Program-made: the position numbers and the translations under genes
The notes under the pieces: generated by a model
What the model was told of the DNA's origin: nothing
The model's database searches: none
The model's input: the letters and a program-made list of their open reading frames with translations, nothing else
Part shown: one piece after another, positions 61,759-64,000 of the stretch
Layout: every line of letters starts with the position of its first letter
Numbering within the stretch: the stretch's first letter is position 1
Origin: JAKEFM01 sp035695825
Lineage (GTDB): Bacteria > Planctomycetota > UBA1135 > JAKEFM01
Direction: 5' to 3'
DNA length: 64,000 nucleotides
Assembly: GCA_035695825.1 (NCBI GenBank)
Contig: DASRRH010000029.1
Coordinates: forward strand, 45,811-109,810

Positions 61759-64000
61759 GGATTCCTCTCCAGCACCTCGCCGTCGGCGACGACGGCGAGA
61801 ATCCTCGAGGAAGGGTCGAAGGGGTCGCCACTCCAGACGACGAGGTCGCCGTCGCGTCCCGCCTCGAGCGATCCGACTCGGTCGTCGAGCCGGTAGAGGC
61901 GGGCGGGGTGGATCGTCACCGCGCGCAGCGCCTCGCCCGGGTCCATCCCTCGGGAGACCGCCGCGAGCGGCGCGATCGGCAGGTCGCGCGTGCCCCCCTC
62001 CGACTCCGTGCGAAAGGCGACCGGCACCCCGGCGCGCGCGAGACGGTCCGGGAGGTTCACCTCCTCCTCCTCGACGCGTCGGACGAACTCGGGAGGGAGC
62101 ACGACGCCGATCTTCCTCGAAGCGAGTTCCGCGGCGATCCGCCATCCGTCCTCCGCGCCGAAGAGCACGACGGGGAGGCCGAACTCGGCGAAGATCCCGA
62201 GGGCCGCCTCGATCTCGTCCGTCCGACCGACGTCGACGAGGGCGACGATCTCCTTCTTCAGGAGCTTGCGGAAGGGCTCCAGGTCCTCGTTGAACGGGGG
62301 CTCCTCGGGACCCTTCTTCCGCTTCGGCCTCGCCGTCGGCGCGGCGGCCTCCTTCTCCGTCCGCGTCATCTCGAAGGGGATCGCACCCATCGGGCCCGTG
62401 ACGGTCCCCGCGAGGTGGTCCTCGCGGTCCACGGTCGCTTCGATCTGGGCGGCCCCGAAGGGGGTCGTGACGGAGACGGCGAGCCTTCCCCCCTCGAACC
62501 TCCCCCCCGCAAAGGGGATCTCCCCGGGGCGGAGGTCCGGGACGGAGAGGCTGCCCGAGACTTCCGTGCCCGAGAGCCGCATCTTCACGACGACCCGGAT
62601 CGGCCGCGGGACCGGCGGCGCCTCGATCGTCCCCTCCCAGGTTCCCGTGATCGGATCGGGCTTCCTCGTCTCTTCCGTCGGCGCGGGCTTCTGTTCCTGT
62701 CCGTCCTTGTCCTTCTCCGCCACCGCCTTCTTCAGGTCCTCGGCGTACCGGTCCCAGCGGTCCGCGTATTCCTTCGCCGATTTGAGGAGATCGCGCACGG
62801 CTCCCGGCCGGGCGCCCCGGTCGCCCCCGCGCCAGTCGAGCCGGATCGCGGCGGTCTCCCGGAGGATCTGCGCGGGCCGAGACCTCGCCCCCGTCTTGAT
62901 CGCCGCGACCTGGGAGCCTCCCGCCGAGGCGCCGACGGGGCCCATCAAGATCGTCGTCACGCCCGCGGCCGCCGCCTCGAGGAAGCCGCGCTTGCCCGGC
63001 GAGGAGGCGAGCGCGACCGGCAGCCCGGCGCTCGGGACGGTCCGATCTCCTTCGAGGCCGAGGTGGCTGTAGCCGTCGATCAGCCCCGGCGTGACGAAGC
63101 CGCGAGGCCCGGCGTCGATCACGCGCGCGCCGGGCGGGGTCGGAACCGTCGGGCCGACGGCCGCGACCTTTCCCTCTTCGACGAGGACGGCGCCGTCGCG
63201 GATCGAGGCCCCCGCCGCGGTGAAGACGGTCCCCGCCCGAACGACCAGCGCCGCGGGGCGCGCCCGCGCGTAGACCCGTTCGCCCCGGACGTACGTCTCG
63301 AGGGCGTGGGTCGTCGGCGCGAAGGGCTCTCCGGAGAGGACGACGAAGTCGGCGTCCTTGCCGGGCTCGAGCGAGCCAACGCGGTCCGCGACCCCGAGGA
63401 TCTGCGCCGCCTGGGAGGTCACGGCGCGCAGGGCGAGGCCCCGGTCGAGGCCCCCGCGGATCGCGAGGCCGACGAGAAGCGGCAGGTCGGGGAGCGCGAC
63501 GTCGGCGGCGGGGGCGAGCGCGATCGTGACGCCGGCCGCCGCGAGCCTCCCCGCGCCCTCGACCGTCCAGCGCGGAGCGTCCTTCGAGAGGCCGTACTCG
63601 AACGGCCTGCGTCCCGGCGCTCCGGCGACGTCGAGGACGACGGGGATCCGCGCCCGCGCCAGGCGCGGGGCGAACCTCCAGGACTCGGCCCCCCCGTCGA
63701 GGATCGCGCGCAGCCCCGCCTCCTCGGCGAAGTCGAGCGCCCCCTCGACGTCGAGGGGGGTGACGCACGCGATCCTCCACGGGAGCCCCGCCTCGAGGGC
63801 CTGCGCGAGCCCCTCGTGGACCGGATCGTACTTCGGTCCTCCGGGGCGCCCGTAGGCGGCGCGCCACTCCTTCGCCTTCGCGATCGCCTCCCGCAGCGCG
63901 AGGAAGGTCCCGAGCCGCGTCCCCGGGAGTTGCCTCCGCGCCGGGAGGATCGGCTCCTCCGCGGTCGGGGGGATCGGGGGCTCGAAGACCTCGGGCGGGC
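61755..64000 (-). CDS. Tandem amidohydrolase-fold protein with inserted beta domain (N-terminus beyond window)
   Basis: The frame is open from base 64000 to the stop at 61755, so at least 748 residues are encoded and the start lies outside. The visible part begins in one amidohydrolase-like domain, which ends 'QILGVADRVGSLEPGKDAD' (about 63355-63410). A second domain then begins ('SIRDGAVLVEEGKVAAVGP', 'FVTPGLIDGYSHLG') and ends 'YRLDDRVGSLEAGRDGD'. Inserted in the second domain is a beta-rich module of about 110 residues ('PITGTWEGTIEAPP', 'SGTEVSGSLSVPDL', 'GAIPFEMTRTE'), resembling a lipocalin-like or DUF-type binding barrel. The HxH position reads Y-S-H, so catalysis is uncertain. Confidence 0.8.
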   Translation of the reverse strand, partial: PPEVFEPPIPPTAEEPILPARRQLPGTRLGTFLALREAIAKAKEWRAAYGRPGGPKYDPVHEGLAQALEAGLPWRIACVTPLDVEGALDFAEEAGLRAILDGGAESWRFAPRLARARIPVVLDVAGAPGRRPFEYGLSKDAPRWTVEGAGRLAAAGVTIALAPAADVALPDLPLLVGLAIRGGLDRGLALRAVTSQAAQILGVADRVGSLEPGKDADFVVLSGEPFAPTTHALETYVRGERVYARARPAALVVRAGTVFTAAGASIRDGAVLVEEGKVAAVGPTVPTPPGARVIDAGPRGFVTPGLIDGYSHLGLEGDRTVPSAGLPVALASSPGKRGFLEAAAAGVTTILMGPVGASAGGSQVAAIKTGARSRPAQILRETAAIRLDWRGGDRGARPGAVRDLLKSAKEYADRWDRYAEDLKKAVAEKDKDGQEQKPAPTEETRKPDPITGTWEGTIEAPPVPRPIRVVVKMRLSGTEVSGSLSVPDLRPGEIPFAGGRFEGGRLAVSVTTPFGAAQIEATVDREDHLAGTVTGPMGAIPFEMTRTEKEAAAPTARPKRKKGPEEPPFNEDLEPFRKLLKKEIVALVDVGRTDEIEAALGIFAEFGLPVVLFGAEDGWRIAAELASRKIGVVLPPEFVRRVEEEEVNLPDRLARAGVPVAFRTESEGGTRDLPIAPLAAVSRGMDPGEALRAVTIHPARLYRLDDRVGSLEAGRDGDLVVWSGDPFDPSSRILAVVADGEVLERNP

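Noticed and set aside
1..64000. tRNA, rRNA, riboswitch, CRISPR or insertion-sequence features
   Set aside because: No cloverleaf-like segment, spaced direct repeats, transposase frame or flanking inverted repeats was found in the gaps, all of which except one are shorter than 300 bases.

Overview
The window is very GC-rich (about 70% or more by eye), almost completely coding, and uses GTG starts heavily. Many consecutive genes overlap by exactly four bases (GTGA or ATGA). No rRNA, tRNA, CRISPR array, insertion sequence or phage gene was seen. Lipoproteins, an MMPL exporter, a LolA-like carrier and a phosphate-selective porin indicate a diderm. Three FG-GAP/ASPIC-UnbV propeller proteins, secreted families of degenerate amidohydrolases, a secreted squalene-cyclase-like toroid and a secreted metalloprotease with TIG-like domains suggest a Planctomycetota or a similar environmental lineage. 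That placement is inference; there is no rRNA to test it.

Bases 1-13002 hold most of an aryl-polyene-like type II FAS/PKS locus on the minus strand. It has an edge-truncated acyltransferase-like gene, two acyl carrier proteins, a FabZ-like dehydratase, a CrtI-like FAD oxidoreductase, a ketoreductase, four ketosynthase-related proteins with graded loss of catalytic residues, a LolA-like protein and an LpxL-type acyltransferase. Two plus-strand cassettes are embedded in it: lipoprotein + GT2 (776-1965), and lipoprotein + DUF2157 + GDYXXLXY proteins (2659-5064). A second minus-strand block (18672-24473) carries genes that typically accompany such loci: SAM methyltransferase, LolB/DUF3261-like lipoprotein, ATP-grasp enzyme, MMPL exporter and a GNAT enzyme. 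The aryl-activating ligase and lyase genes are not in view and may lie left of base 1.

Between the two blocks (13158-18664) is an ECF sigma factor translationally coupled to a 1640-residue protein that fuses a zinc-finger anti-sigma domain, a membrane helix and an alpha-2-macroglobulin with an intact thioester motif. It looks like a one-protein device linking protease trapping at the envelope to transcription.

Bases 24525-35376 hold a flippase-like protein, a methyltransferase-TPR protein and the secreted toroid/FG-GAP group. Bases 35461-45138 are mostly housekeeping: a small unknown protein with its own promoter, RluA-type pseudouridine synthase, S21, zinc-ribbon protein, RecD2, metalloprotease, RarA, a SpoU-type methyltransferase and RsgA.

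Bases 45157-53906 hold a second unusual group: a phosphate-selective-type porin, a 1369-residue protein joining two rhodanese domains, a YidC/Oxa1-like membrane domain and a PEP-synthase/rifampin-phosphotransferase-like dikinase, and a convergent PhnD-like binding protein plus sensor histidine kinase. The window ends with FolC, a membrane glycosyltransferase and a four-gene operon of amidohydrolase-fold exported proteins, of which only one keeps the canonical HxH metal motif.
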